From a virus: a stretch of 42,676 nt of DNA. This document shows positions 31,580-39,672 of this stretch, piece by piece. The position numbers and the translations under genes are program-made. The notes beneath the pieces are model-generated. The model saw only the letters and a program-made list of their open reading frames with translations. It was not told where the DNA came from and did not search any database. Each line of letters begins with the position of its first letter. Position 1 is the first letter of the stretch. The stretch spans positions 1-42,676 of the IMG/VR virus record IMGVR_UViG_3300042518_000273, one strand, 5' to 3'.

Positions 31580-33978
31580 TAGAAGGTGTCCGATGGTACT
31601 TCGTACACAAGGCAGTCGATGGTGTACTCGCTTCCGGTCTGAATGAGCAGGTAGACCGCGTTCCTGATTGGAGCCATGCCAGCGATGCGATACGACGCAT
31701 CGAACTGGTACTTGGTCCAAGCCGATTGATCTTGGGTGTTGCCGCTAAAGTGCTTTCGGTAGACGTACAACTTGTTGGAATCGTCAGGCAGCAGAAGCAA
31801 CGCACCTTCGGCATCGACCGAGGACATGCTTCTGATGGTGAGAGGAACAAGCGTCGGCACATGCGTCGTGATTGAAGTGAAGACGTTTTGAACGACAACA
31901 TCGTCGTAGACGTACTGATTGATTTCCGCGTAACTTCCTCGCTCCGAGTTGAAGTACACGAACTCGCCAACGCGAACCGGACGAGTTGACCACGTTTGAG
32001 AGCGGGCAATCTGCGTAGTTCTGATAGTGGTCGGCGCAAGAATGCCGTCCCAAGAAAATTCAACATGCTCGCCGTTGAACGTCCAGACCAGAATCGCGTC
32101 ACGGTACGGCGTGATGTACTTGCAGTTGACAACGTGGTTGGTGGCGAGCGGTGCCACGATGGGGTCAGAATCAACTGCGTTGTTGTAGGTAGTGGCGTAG
32201 AAGTTGAAGAGATCGTCCGTTTGAGACAGAACGAGGTACTGCCCCATGGCAATGCACATCCTGTTTTCCACGAACGCGACATCGGCAATGGTCTGGCCGT
32301 CGATGATTGGCTGCGGGGCCGGGTTGTTCAGTTCATCGCCTGACAGCCTGCTGTTCCAGTCGATGGTCGAGCAAGTGAATCCTGCTCGGGCGTAGAACGT
32401 GCCACCAGTTCCGCCGCTTGCGGTAGTCGTCGGAACGGTGAACGTGTTGACCGTTAGCACCGTGACCACATGGCTTGCGTTCAGGGCCGGGATGCTGTTG
32501 CCTGAAATCACGATGGTCTGCCCGGTGGTCAGGCCATGATTGTTTGAAGTAATAGTGGTTGGCGTGCCTGCCGCCGTGGTCGAGATCGACTTGTTGATAA
32601 AGCCGAAATAGTTGCGAACCAACTGCACAGGCATCTTGGTCGGATCAGGCCGAGCCTGCGGCTGCGATGGGGCCGGTACTCGCGTCCATCGAGATGAAGG
32701 CGATTGCGTAGTGGTAGGAGTGCCACTACCGGCTACGTTGGTGAAACTCAAGAAGTTGTGGAACGGGCGATTGGAATCAATCAACGAATAGATGTGTGTA
32801 GCCGCTCCGTAGTTGGGAGACAGCACGCTTCTCACAACCGAATCATTGCCCTTGTACGGGCTGACGATTTCAAAGTATCCAGAACCACCGTTGTAGTTCC
32901 AGTTCAGCAATGCGTTGGTGGCACCGGCCTTCTGCATGGATTTCTCAAAACGCTTGGCAATTTCCTCCATTGTGGTTGCTTGATTGCCAAGTGCAGAATC
33001 GAAGTTCTCGATCACATCTACTTCAATGCCAATGCCATTGGTCGTGACGTTCGCGGCGGCGGCAATCACGCATGATCCCCTTGGCGTGATGGTGATTTGA
33101 TTGTTGGAGTCGCGTGACTTGATGATGGCCCAACCAGCGGTAATGCCTGTTCCGCCAGTCACATAGATCATGTCGCCAGACTGAAAGGTATAGGAAGTGA
33201 ACGCTCCGGTGCTGGTAAGAGTCCAGTCTGAACCCGACGCTGCGGTTGTTCCACCGGCAATCACCATTGCAAATCGCTGGAATCCAACCCTGAATCCCAT
33301 CGGATTGTGAGATGAAGTATCCCAGTCGCCGCCCGGCGCATACCAGTTAGAACCAAATGTGTGAGTCTTGCTGTTGGAATATCCAAACGTCTGCGAGCCA
33401 CTTGAATACTTGTAGTAACCAAGCGCGTCAAGATCATCGTCTTCAGCAGTCTTGGCGTAGGTGTCATTATCCTGAATGTGGCTAATCATCTCTCCGTATG
33501 TCTTGTAGTTCTCAGACACGGAGTAGGACGCTGAAGTCAACAGCCCGGTTGCGACCTTGTTGTTGGTCAAAATGGTGTAGTCGTTGACTGTCACCGGGAT
33601 GATGTTCTTGCCATCAGCACTGCCCGATGCCAAGTACGTTGACGCATCGCCGCTGGTGGTCACGACGGCTTCGACAACGACCGGAGGCTGCACGCCCATC
33701 TCTTGAAAGACGCGAACATTGCCATCTCCGTACATGATGAGATAGCGTTCGTTCTCGTCACGCTCAACGGCATGAAGCCGAACGTCCCTTCCACTCGACG
33801 GAGTTGGCGACAACTTGTGGTAGAACTTGGTAAACGGCCTCTTGCTGGCACCATGCTCAACCGTGAAGTCGATGTTGGTCGCGTCCTGAACCTGCGAAGG
33901 CAAGCGAATGGTTTCAGGCTGCTGAGAGATGCCAGTGTGCATCAACTGAATCGGAAGCCTGATTTCTCGCTTGTTCAT
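31579..33978 (-). CDS. Tail tubular protein B / nozzle (T7 gp12-like)
   Basis: The 799-residue protein starts with LPIQLMHTGISQQPETIRLPSQVQDATNIDFTVEHGASKRP, the typical gp12 N-terminus (SQQP...RLP...G.SKRP). gp12 forms the hexameric nozzle at the tail tip. Two beta modules appear inserted: about 250-310 (TFQSGDMIYVTGGTGITAGWAIIKSRDSNNQITI) and TTITSNNHGLTTGQTIVISGNSIPALNASHVVTV near 470-505. Both resemble short Ig-like or FCCH repeats. The usual C-terminal portion is missing and is encoded by the next cistron. ATG 33978 overlaps the upstream stop as ATGA. Confidence 0.92.
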   Translation of the reverse strand: MNKREIRLPIQLMHTGISQQPETIRLPSQVQDATNIDFTVEHGASKRPFTKFYHKLSPTPSSGRDVRLHAVERDENERYLIMYGDGNVRVFQEMGVQPPVVVEAVVTTSGDASTYLASGSADGKNIIPVTVNDYTILTNNKVATGLLTSASYSVSENYKTYGEMISHIQDNDTYAKTAEDDDLDALGYYKYSSGSQTFGYSNSKTHTFGSNWYAPGGDWDTSSHNPMGFRVGFQRFAMVIAGGTTAASGSDWTLTSTGAFTSYTFQSGDMIYVTGGTGITAGWAIIKSRDSNNQITITPRGSCVIAAAANVTTNGIGIEVDVIENFDSALGNQATTMEEIAKRFEKSMQKAGATNALLNWNYNGGSGYFEIVSPYKGNDSVVRSVLSPNYGAATHIYSLIDSNRPFHNFLSFTNVAGSGTPTTTQSPSSRWTRVPAPSQPQARPDPTKMPVQLVRNYFGFINKSISTTAAGTPTTITSNNHGLTTGQTIVISGNSIPALNASHVVTVLTVNTFTVPTTTASGGTGGTFYARAGFTCSTIDWNSRLSGDELNNPAPQPIIDGQTIADVAFVENRMCIAMGQYLVLSQTDDLFNFYATTYNNAVDSDPIVAPLATNHVVNCKYITPYRDAILVWTFNGEHVEFSWDGILAPTTIRTTQIARSQTWSTRPVRVGEFVYFNSERGSYAEINQYVYDDVVVQNVFTSITTHVPTLVPLTIRSMSSVDAEGALLLLPDDSNKLYVYRKHFSGNTQDQSAWTKYQFDASYRIAGMAPIRNAVYLLIQTGSEYTIDCLVYEVPSDTF

Positions 33979-34571
33979 TGCTGTCCCTTGTTCTGCTGCA
34001 TCGCCACGAACGGCTGAGCAGTCTGAATCTGATGACCGGGAAGTTGGGTCAACGGGCGTGCGGCGCGGGCCGCACCAAGGATGTGTTCCATCAACCAAGC
34101 GTCACGCTGCGGATCGCCGTTGTTGATCTGCGTCCACTTGCGGCACGACACCCAAGCGATGTATTCCTTCACTACGGGGGGAATGTCATCCCAAGTCGCA
34201 GACCCGTACACCACATCAAGGCAGATGTTGGTGGCATCGGGAAACTCGTTGCTGTATCGGTCGATGTCAAACACGAAACCATTGACGGCATCGAAGTGGC
34301 GGTAGGCATGGCGACCGGCACCCCACACGGCCAGCACGGTGCTTTCCAGCGTGATCTTGAACGGCGTGCCGGTGGGCGTGTACTCACGGCCACGGTACAC
34401 ATTGAACTCAAACCCGGCAGCAAGGATTTCCTTCGTGACCTGATCGAGCATTTCCTCTGCTCGGCCAGCATCGCTAGTGCCGCCAGTGTCGAGTGCCGCG
34501 TAACTGAGTTGGTTGGTCCACCACGCCATCCGATTGATGGCACCAAGTTTGGACAAGCCGAGAGTGGGCAT
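33975..34571 (-). CDS. Tail tubular protein A paralogue 2 (T7 gp11-like, beside gp12)
   Basis: The 198-residue protein matches T7 gp11 in length and position, directly before gp12. LGAINRMAWWTNQLSYAALD...TSDAGRAEEMLDQVTKEILAAGFEFNVYRG follows the family pattern (AIN..L......L......DA..A...L......IQ..GW.FN). DIPPVVKEYIAWVSCRKWTQI fits its C-terminal helix. gp11 forms the ring joining portal to nozzle and, in T7, carries the fibres. It is more diverged than the copy at 38776-39399. Start overlaps the upstream stop as TAATG. Confidence 0.82.
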   Translation of the reverse strand: MPTLGLSKLGAINRMAWWTNQLSYAALDTGGTSDAGRAEEMLDQVTKEILAAGFEFNVYRGREYTPTGTPFKITLESTVLAVWGAGRHAYRHFDAVNGFVFDIDRYSNEFPDATNICLDVVYGSATWDDIPPVVKEYIAWVSCRKWTQINNGDPQRDAWLMEHILGAARAARPLTQLPGHQIQTAQPFVAMQQNKGQQ

Positions 34572-35029
34572 TACTCGTCACCTCCGACAAAAGCCGCTGC
34601 GTTGACAGTCGTAAGACCAGCAGGGGCAGTCAGGCGAATGAAGAACACTTCGTTGGCCTTGAGGCGAATCGCTCCGGGGAACGAGTCATCGGCCTTGTTC
34701 GCGTCAGTGTACTTGGTGCGGATCACGACCACGCTGCCACTGGGGGCAACGGTGTAAGCCTGCTTTGCCGTGGTGGCGGGGCTTCCGTCATCTTGACGAT
34801 CAGCATTGACAACGGTAACTGCTGCTCCCGTTCCGTCCGTATCGCAGGTGCAGTATTCGATCTTGACGGCTTTCTCGGTGGCGGCACCGCCAGCACCCTC
34901 AAACGACACCTCCATCGCGGTGAGGATGATGCCATGAGTGGACGGGGACTTGACACCGACAAGGTGTACGGTTTGGGACGCAGTCAGAGGGACTGCTCCA
35001 GTATTGAGTGCGAACTTGCGACCTGCCAT
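34571..35029 (-). CDS. Virion structural protein, unknown, 152 residues
   Basis: A beta-rich protein (LTASQTVHLVGVKSPSTHGIILTAMEVSFEG, VKIEYCTCDTDGTGAAVTVV, FFIRLTAPAGLTTVNAAAFVGGDE) that looks like a small jelly-roll or decoration domain. It lies among tail genes, just before the gp11 paralogue. AGAAAGGAACAC and family A copy A7 precede the ATG. No family recognised. Confidence 0.75.
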   Translation of the reverse strand: MAGRKFALNTGAVPLTASQTVHLVGVKSPSTHGIILTAMEVSFEGAGGAATEKAVKIEYCTCDTDGTGAAVTVVNADRQDDGSPATTAKQAYTVAPSGSVVVIRTKYTDANKADDSFPGAIRLKANEVFFIRLTAPAGLTTVNAAAFVGGDE

Positions 35030-35043
35030 GTGTTCCTTTCTCA

Positions 35044-35065
35044 GTTAGCGCGGTGCTGCGCTAAC
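35044..35065. repeat. Family A palindrome, copy A7
   Basis: GTTAGCGCG-GTGC-TGCGCTAAC. One base differs from consensus, which becomes an A-C mismatch at the loop on the transcribed strand. It ends 14 nt before the start codon. Confidence 0.9.
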
Positions 35066-35067
35066 TG

Positions 35068-35436
35068 CTAGTCTACTGATCCGCCACCCGGTATTGGTGC
35101 CACATCTGGAGGACCAAGTGGTGGCGGTGGTGGCGGCTCAATGATTCTACCTCCACGAATCGTTGCATCATCTCCGGGCTTTGGTGGACCAGAAATTGAA
35201 ATTTGACCACCAGTCGAGAATGACGAATAGCCATACCCAACGGGAATGGTGCTAAGAAGGAAGGCCCTTTTTCTCTTCCAGTTGACTACGAGTTCCTGCT
35301 TAGGCGGATGTGCTGGCTTCTCGCAGCAGACAAGGTTCTGAATCTTGCCCGGAGCGTCCACTGATACGGAAGAGATGCTTCCGGTTGCGTTTGACGCAAG
35401 AAGCCTTCTCGTCTTTCCGCAGCAGTTGTTGCTCAT
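35068..35436 (-). CDS. Cysteine- and proline-rich tail-region protein, 122 residues
   Basis: The protein begins MSNNCCGKTRRLLASNATGSISS and contains NLVCCEKPAHPPKQELVVNWKRKRAFLLS. It ends in a polyproline/glycine tail (IIEPPPPPPLGPPDVAPIPGGGSVD). Two CC pairs stand out. The codons for ASNAT contain family C palindrome 35385-35399. The start overlaps the preceding mini-gene as ATGA. No family recognised; it may be a tail-tip or fibre accessory. Confidence 0.7.
   Translation of the reverse strand: MSNNCCGKTRRLLASNATGSISSVSVDAPGKIQNLVCCEKPAHPPKQELVVNWKRKRAFLLSTIPVGYGYSSFSTGGQISISGPPKPGDDATIRGGRIIEPPPPPPLGPPDVAPIPGGGSVD
35385..35399. repeat. Family C palindrome, copy C6
   Basis: TTGCGT-TTG-ACGCAA near the start of the Cys/Pro-rich tail-region gene; translated as ASNA. 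It is the only copy in the late virion genes. Confidence 0.85.
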
Positions 35437-35594
35437 AACCAAGCACCACTAACCTTGTAGAAGACTGTTGCCGTTTGCCAAGTTCCAGACACCTTGATGT
35501 ACGTGACAGTTGCCGACTGCCACGTTCCCGACACCTTGATGTAGGGAACAACCGCTGGTCCCGCACCAGTGCTTCTCAGAAGTGTTAGCAGCAT
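35433..35594 (-). CDS. Mini-gene of YIKVSGTWQ repeats, 53 residues
   Basis: The protein starts MLLTLLRSTGAGPAVVP and is then made of three repeats: YIKVSGTWQSATVT, YIKVSGTWQTATVF and YKVSGAWL. Short VKVSGTW-type beta repeats are known in phage tail and fibre proteins, so this is probably a virion or receptor-interaction part. AAGGCTAAGCC precedes ATG 35594, and the stop overlaps the next start as ATGA. The repeat is visible in the DNA (CACCTTGATGTA occurs twice on the plus strand). Confidence 0.75.
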   Translation of the reverse strand: MLLTLLRSTGAGPAVVPYIKVSGTWQSATVTYIKVSGTWQTATVFYKVSGAWL

Positions 35595-35597
35595 GGC

Positions 35598-35762
35598 TTA
35601 GCCTTCTGCTTGCAGAGCAACGATGTCCGCTTCCACCTTGGCAATGTCGGCCTGTATGGATGTGATTTGATTCACATCTCCGATGGCGACGGCAGTACCC
35701 ATCTGACCACTCAAGTAGGACAAGCGAGTTCGCAACACTTCGATGAGTTCTTGGTTGGTCAT
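35598..35762 (-). CDS. Small helical protein, 54 residues
   Basis: The product MTNQELIEVLRTRLSYLSGQ... continues to ADIAKVEADIVALQAEG, two helices joined by a short loop (TAVAIGDVNQIT). It lies 2 nt after the 529-residue tail gene and 3 nt before the repeat mini-gene. It resembles small phage connector or chaperone proteins only in shape; function unknown. Confidence 0.65.
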   Translation of the reverse strand: MTNQELIEVLRTRLSYLSGQMGTAVAIGDVNQITSIQADIAKVEADIVALQAEG

Positions 35763-35764
35763 GG

Positions 35765-37354
35765 TCACACCAGCGGGATGAGTTCTTGGGTGCGGGTCGC
35801 AAGATGCGACTGGAGGAACACGATGTCGTACTTGTCGGTGCCGTCGATGGCCACATAACACGCCATGCGGTTGCCGAGAGTTGCCGTGCCCGCTTGGATT
35901 TCGTCGGTCGGCGTGTACGGCATGAGTACGCGGTTCTGCACATCAAACCTGAAGATTTGGCTGACCTGCGAAGCGACGTACGAGTTCAGATAGAACATGC
36001 GACCTTCACTGCCGAATGGTGAGTAGCAACCACTCAACTGTGCCGAAGTCGTGATGCCGCCGTCGATCACGATGGCGTTGGTCCAAGTTCCAGTGATGCC
36101 GTTCGCAATATCAAACACATCAAGGTTTGCTGACGTTCCTCGCCAGCAAAACAGGTGCGAGTGCCGTGAGTTCTTGGCCGTGTCGGGCCTGATGCCAAAT
36201 GCGGGCATCCACATCATGCCCGACGCACCGGCGTTGGCTGCTGCCGCAAAGTACGTCGTACTCCAAGCATTTGCGTTGATGCTGTTCGTGCCGTTGTTGA
36301 TTGTCGCATCGGTGTAGTTGTAGGTATAGACCGTGGTTGTTGCAGTACGCAGGATGACGAGGTTGGGATACTCGATCACGAACTTGGCCGACGATGATGG
36401 AGTGGTAGTCCATGCCGTGCCCAAGGTGTAGACCGGGCTTGGTCCCGCCGTGTGGCTTGAGATGATTCGCCGCTGACCAACTGATGCTGGGGTTGTGGTG
36501 TCCTCGACAATGCGAATCTGAAAGTTGCGGTACTCATTGGCAACGACCGCAGAATCAGCATTGGCTGCACGACCAGTAATCGTGGTGGCAGCAGATCCGG
36601 TAGCCGTGATCGCCTTGCGACCATCAATCGTTGCATCTCCAACAATCATGCCCTCGCCCGGCTTTGAGTCATAGGGAACATATTGCTCATCCAAACAAAC
36701 CAGCGACGAGTCCGTTCCGACAGTCGGAAGGTTCGTTTGGTCGCGGTTTGAGAAGGAGTTCGTCATTGCGTTGAACGCCTTCCACGATCCAAGTGTCGGC
36801 GCACCGCTTGAGAGATACAACATGCGGCCACCCATCAGTTCGTAGCGGTCGCTGCTGGTGGGCGTGAAGGTGAGGGCGTTGTCGAGCAGCAGCGTCGGAG
36901 TCGTGCCGCCGGTGTTGCCGACGATGAATCGCTCCTCAACCTTTCCAGCCGTGAATCCGATGATGCGAACCTTGAAGCCGTAGTCGCCGCTGCCGCCACG
37001 GTTTGCCAGCATGTTTACGCCAACGGCAGTATCGAGAGCCGTGGTCAGCGGGATGCTTGTCGTGGTTGCGCCAGCAGCAATCGTGCCAACCGAACCGAAT
37101 GACGGAGCAAAGACGGCGGCAGCACCAGCGGCAAATGCCGGAAAGTTGGGGTTGCCGACGAAGTGCCAGCCCTTCGTGATCACGTTGTAGCGGTTCAAGA
37201 TTACTGCCGACGCGGGGTTATAGATGAACGGATTGCGGCTGACGTCGTTGCGAAGGTCGCTGACCATCATGTTTGGCGCAATGTGGGCGTTGGGAGCAGG
37301 AGTGCTGCTCACCCACATCATGCGGTCGATGCCCCTCTTGAAAGTGTTTGCCAT
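35765..37354 (-). CDS. Large beta-rich tail-region protein, 529 residues
   Basis: The protein begins MANTFKRGIDRMMWVSSTPAPNAH. It is rich in Thr, Ser, Gly and Ala with many strand-like stretches (RMLYLSSGAPTLGSWKAFNAMTNSFSNR, GRMFYLNSYVASQVSQIFRFDVQNRVLMPYTPTDE). The alternating pattern suggests a beta-propeller or beta-sandwich virion protein. Located between fibre genes and nozzle genes, it is probably a tail or receptor-binding component. AGTAAGGATCACC precedes the ATG. No named family recognised. Confidence 0.72.
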   Translation of the reverse strand: MANTFKRGIDRMMWVSSTPAPNAHIAPNMMVSDLRNDVSRNPFIYNPASAVILNRYNVITKGWHFVGNPNFPAFAAGAAAVFAPSFGSVGTIAAGATTTSIPLTTALDTAVGVNMLANRGGSGDYGFKVRIIGFTAGKVEERFIVGNTGGTTPTLLLDNALTFTPTSSDRYELMGGRMLYLSSGAPTLGSWKAFNAMTNSFSNRDQTNLPTVGTDSSLVCLDEQYVPYDSKPGEGMIVGDATIDGRKAITATGSAATTITGRAANADSAVVANEYRNFQIRIVEDTTTPASVGQRRIISSHTAGPSPVYTLGTAWTTTPSSSAKFVIEYPNLVILRTATTTVYTYNYTDATINNGTNSINANAWSTTYFAAAANAGASGMMWMPAFGIRPDTAKNSRHSHLFCWRGTSANLDVFDIANGITGTWTNAIVIDGGITTSAQLSGCYSPFGSEGRMFYLNSYVASQVSQIFRFDVQNRVLMPYTPTDEIQAGTATLGNRMACYVAIDGTDKYDIVFLQSHLATRTQELIPLV

Positions 37355-37355
37355 G

Positions 37356-37784
37356 TCAGGTGATCCTTACTCGATTAGTTGAGGCCCATGCCGAATAGTT
37401 CTGGTTCAGGACAAGACGGTCGGCACTAAGACCGCCGAGGTTGACGACGTTGGTGCAAGCCGTGACAGTTGCGCAGGTCGTGACAGTCGTGACAGTAGTG
37501 CAGGTCGTGAGGGTTCCGCTTTCCAGAATCGCCGTGTTGCGGAATCTCTGCAAGTCACGCGAATAGCCAAGCGGTGCCAGCAACATGCCGAGCATCCGCG
37601 TGAGCAGCATCGACAAGCCGCTGTTTGTGCCAACATCGACGGGCAACGGGTTGGTATCGCTGACATCAACCGCCGTTCCATCCGTCCCGACACCGATCTT
37701 GACGCGCTGATGCAGCGCGCCGCCAATCTCGTCGGCTGCGACGGTCGCTCCTGATCCGGGCGTATATCCAACATTGTCGGGCAT
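37356..37784 (-). CDS. Tail-region structural protein, 142 residues
   Basis: The N-terminal half (GGALHQRVKIGVGTDGTAVDVSDTNPLPVDVGTN) matches a pattern common in phage structural proteins (VK...G.DG.A.DVS..NPLPV). A leucine/methionine-rich helix (LSMLLTRMLGMLLAPLGY) follows. A Thr/Val/Cys repeat, TTCTTVTTVTTCATVTACT, lies near residues 92-110, and it ends SAWASTNRVRIT. GAGGTGAACT precedes the ATG. It probably works with the adjacent fibre proteins. Confidence 0.72.
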   Translation of the reverse strand: MPDNVGYTPGSGATVAADEIGGALHQRVKIGVGTDGTAVDVSDTNPLPVDVGTNSGLSMLLTRMLGMLLAPLGYSRDLQRFRNTAILESGTLTTCTTVTTVTTCATVTACTNVVNLGGLSADRLVLNQNYSAWASTNRVRIT

Positions 37785-37792
37785 AGTTCACC

Positions 37793-38779
37793 TCAATACT
37801 TGAAATACAAGTCGCCGTCCACGCCAAGTCCAGAACTGGGCACGGTCGTGCCGGAGTAGATTGTAACCGTGCCGCCAGCAGGACCAGTCGGACCCGTCGC
37901 ACCCGTCGCACCCTGCTGGGCTACGAGCGACCAGAACGTCGGCGACGATGACGGAATGTTGTTGGTGCTTGACGCGATGCAGATGTACGACGACCCGTTG
38001 TAGTACACGGTATCGTCAACGTTGTACGTGAGCAGGGATGCCCACGTTCCTTGCCAGATAAAGCCGGGGCCTTGCGGCCCGGTCGCACCAGTTGCTCCAG
38101 CAGGCCCAGTTGCACCGGCAGGACCGGTTGCTCCGGTCGGACCTGTCGAACCTGTCGGACCCGTCGCACCTGCCGGGCCAGTTGCACCCGCTGGACCTGT
38201 CGCTCCAGTCGGACCAGTTGCTCCTGCGGGGCCAGTAGCCCCGGCAGGCCCCGTAGCACCCGCAGGACCAGTCGCACCAGTAGCACCCGTGTCACCTGTC
38301 GGTCCCGTAGGCCCGGTCGCACCAGCAGGACCAGTTGCTCCGGCAGGTCCAATGCCACCAAGATTGCCCGTCCTTGAGTACGACAGAATCAGGTAGTCGT
38401 TGTTGGGAGGGATTGCCGGTCCAGACACATAGGTCACGACCATGCGGCGATAGCCACTGGCATCGGTGACGCTGGTCACGCCGAAGATGGTCGTGATGGT
38501 GTCGTTGGCGTTGACGTTGGACTGGATGATGAGATAGCCCTTGGGAGCAGGGCTGGTGCTGTCATCCATCTGATCGAGATAGGCCGAGACATTAGTCTCG
38601 TACTGGTCCTGATTGTCGATGTAAATCTGCGTGACGCTGGAGACAACCGGGCTGTTGTACCGCAGGTAACCGATGCCGGGATCGGCATCAACCGTTGTCG
38701 TGCTGAAGCGGTAGGCAAGACCTACGCCGCCATCTCCATCGCAGCAATCGAGAACGGTGATGTCGCCTTCGCAAGTCAT
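37793..38779 (-). CDS. Collagen-like tail fibre / adhesin
   Basis: The 328-residue protein has three parts. The N-terminal module (residues 1-145) contains [20 protein letters not shown], a pattern shared by many phage tail fibres. A Gly-X-Y collagen-like region of about 100 residues follows, made of [12 protein letters not shown] and GATGAT units. The C-terminal part has [28 protein letters not shown], resembling small carbohydrate-binding (CBM5/12-like) modules, then a second short collagen stretch. Start overlaps the gp11-like gene as ATGA. It probably trimerises and may bind a surface polysaccharide. Confidence 0.85.
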   Translation of the reverse strand: MTCEGDITVLDCCDGDGGVGLAYRFSTTTVDADPGIGYLRYNSPVVSSVTQIYIDNQDQYETNVSAYLDQMDDSTSPAPKGYLIIQSNVNANDTITTIFGVTSVTDASGYRRMVVTYVSGPAIPPNNDYLILSYSRTGNLGGIGPAGATGPAGATGPTGPTGDTGATGATGPAGATGPAGATGPAGATGPTGATGPAGATGPAGATGPTGSTGPTGATGPAGATGPAGATGATGPQGPGFIWQGTWASLLTYNVDDTVYYNGSSYICIASSTNNIPSSSPTFWSLVAQQGATGATGPTGPAGGTVTIYSGTTVPSSGLGVDGDLYFKY

Positions 38780-39399
38780 GTGGGTGAGGAGGGAATCGTC
38801 ATCCCGAAGAACTGGGATGTCTGGTTGGTGTTGATGACGTTCACGGCGGACTGGTTGTTGTTGGCCTGCAACGCACGAACCTTGGCGATTGCCGCATCAC
38901 GATTGATGCCCGGCTGGTATTTTTCGTGACCACGCTTTTCGTTGAATCGTGACGCTGCCATCATCACGATGTAATCCTGAATCGGGAACGGGATGCAGTG
39001 AAAGGCCCAACGCTGAATGTAGGTCACGAAGATGCTGTCATCCCAGTTCGTCGTGTTGTTGATAAGGTCGTAGATGTATTCGCCCTGCACCGTGATGGCA
39101 ATGCCATTGGTGTAACTGTTGCCGTACTGCAATCCGGGGGTGTATCCGACATCACCCATCTTGTACGGGTTGATGTTGATGATGCCAGCAGGGACCGAAA
39201 TCTTCTTGTTGGCGTTGGGCGTGAGTTCGACGTTGATGCGAGTGTTGTAGTTCCACCCGCGAGACTGGACTTCAAGTTCGGATTCATCCAGACATCGTTC
39301 TGCCTCTGCTGCGTTGGATGGACCATCAGTATCAAGATTGGCAACCGGATGCAACCAACACCGCCGAAGGATCTTGTTGATCGCCTCCAATTTGGTCAT
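38776..39399 (-). CDS. Tail tubular protein A paralogue 1 (T7 gp11-like, beside the fibre)
   Basis: The 207-residue protein has the classical gp11 N-terminus ([50 protein letters not shown]) and a [25 protein letters not shown] strand region. It ends in a helix with [13 protein letters not shown]. This is a closer match to canonical gp11 than the copy next to gp12. It is separated from the nozzle gene by five tail-region genes and is coupled to the collagen-like fibre, so it may be the fibre-bearing adaptor. CCAAAAGAATC and family A copy A8 lie upstream. Confidence 0.9.
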   Translation of the reverse strand: MTKLEAINKILRRCWLHPVANLDTDGPSNAAEAERCLDESELEVQSRGWNYNTRINVELTPNANKKISVPAGIININPYKMGDVGYTPGLQYGNSYTNGIAITVQGEYIYDLINNTTNWDDSIFVTYIQRWAFHCIPFPIQDYIVMMAASRFNEKRGHEKYQPGINRDAAIAKVRALQANNNQSAVNVINTNQTSQFFGMTIPSSPT

Positions 39400-39419
39400 G
39401 GCTTAGCCCGATTCTTTTG

Positions 39420-39441
39420 GTTAGCGCACTAGTGCGCTAAG
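39420..39441. repeat. Family A palindrome, copy A8
   Basis: TTAGCGCAC-TA-GTGCGCTAA (39421-39440), the only perfectly self-complementary copy, between the putative holin and the gp11-like gene. Confidence 0.92.
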
Positions 39442-39444
39442 TGG

Positions 39445-39672
39445 TTAGTTGTGGTTCTTGCCTTCCAACTTGCCTTCGATCCGAGACAGGCGGGAAAGGA
39501 TTTCCTGATACTGCACCATTTGAGCGTCGGCCTTCTGCTTGATTTCTTCAACCTGCTTTTCAAGCGTTTCCATCTTCACTCCATGAGTTGAGATTGTAAC
39601 GACCCAAGTGATGAGCGGCGCAAGGATGATGGCACCGATGCTGACGACGTAGTTGAGAGATTCAAGATTCAT
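39445..39672 (-). CDS. Small membrane protein, putative holin
   Basis: The 75-residue protein has one membrane segment (YVVSIGAIILAPLITWVV, about 8-25) followed by a coiled-coil tail (METLEKQVEEIKQKADAQMVQYQEILSRLSRIEGKLEG). One N-terminal membrane span and a charged tail fit class III-like holins or pinholins. The gene overlaps the putative spanin as ATGA, so the pair looks like a lysis cassette. Other single-span membrane roles are possible. Confidence 0.65.
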   Translation of the reverse strand: MNLESLNYVVSIGAIILAPLITWVVTISTHGVKMETLEKQVEEIKQKADAQMVQYQEILSRLSRIEGKLEGKNHN

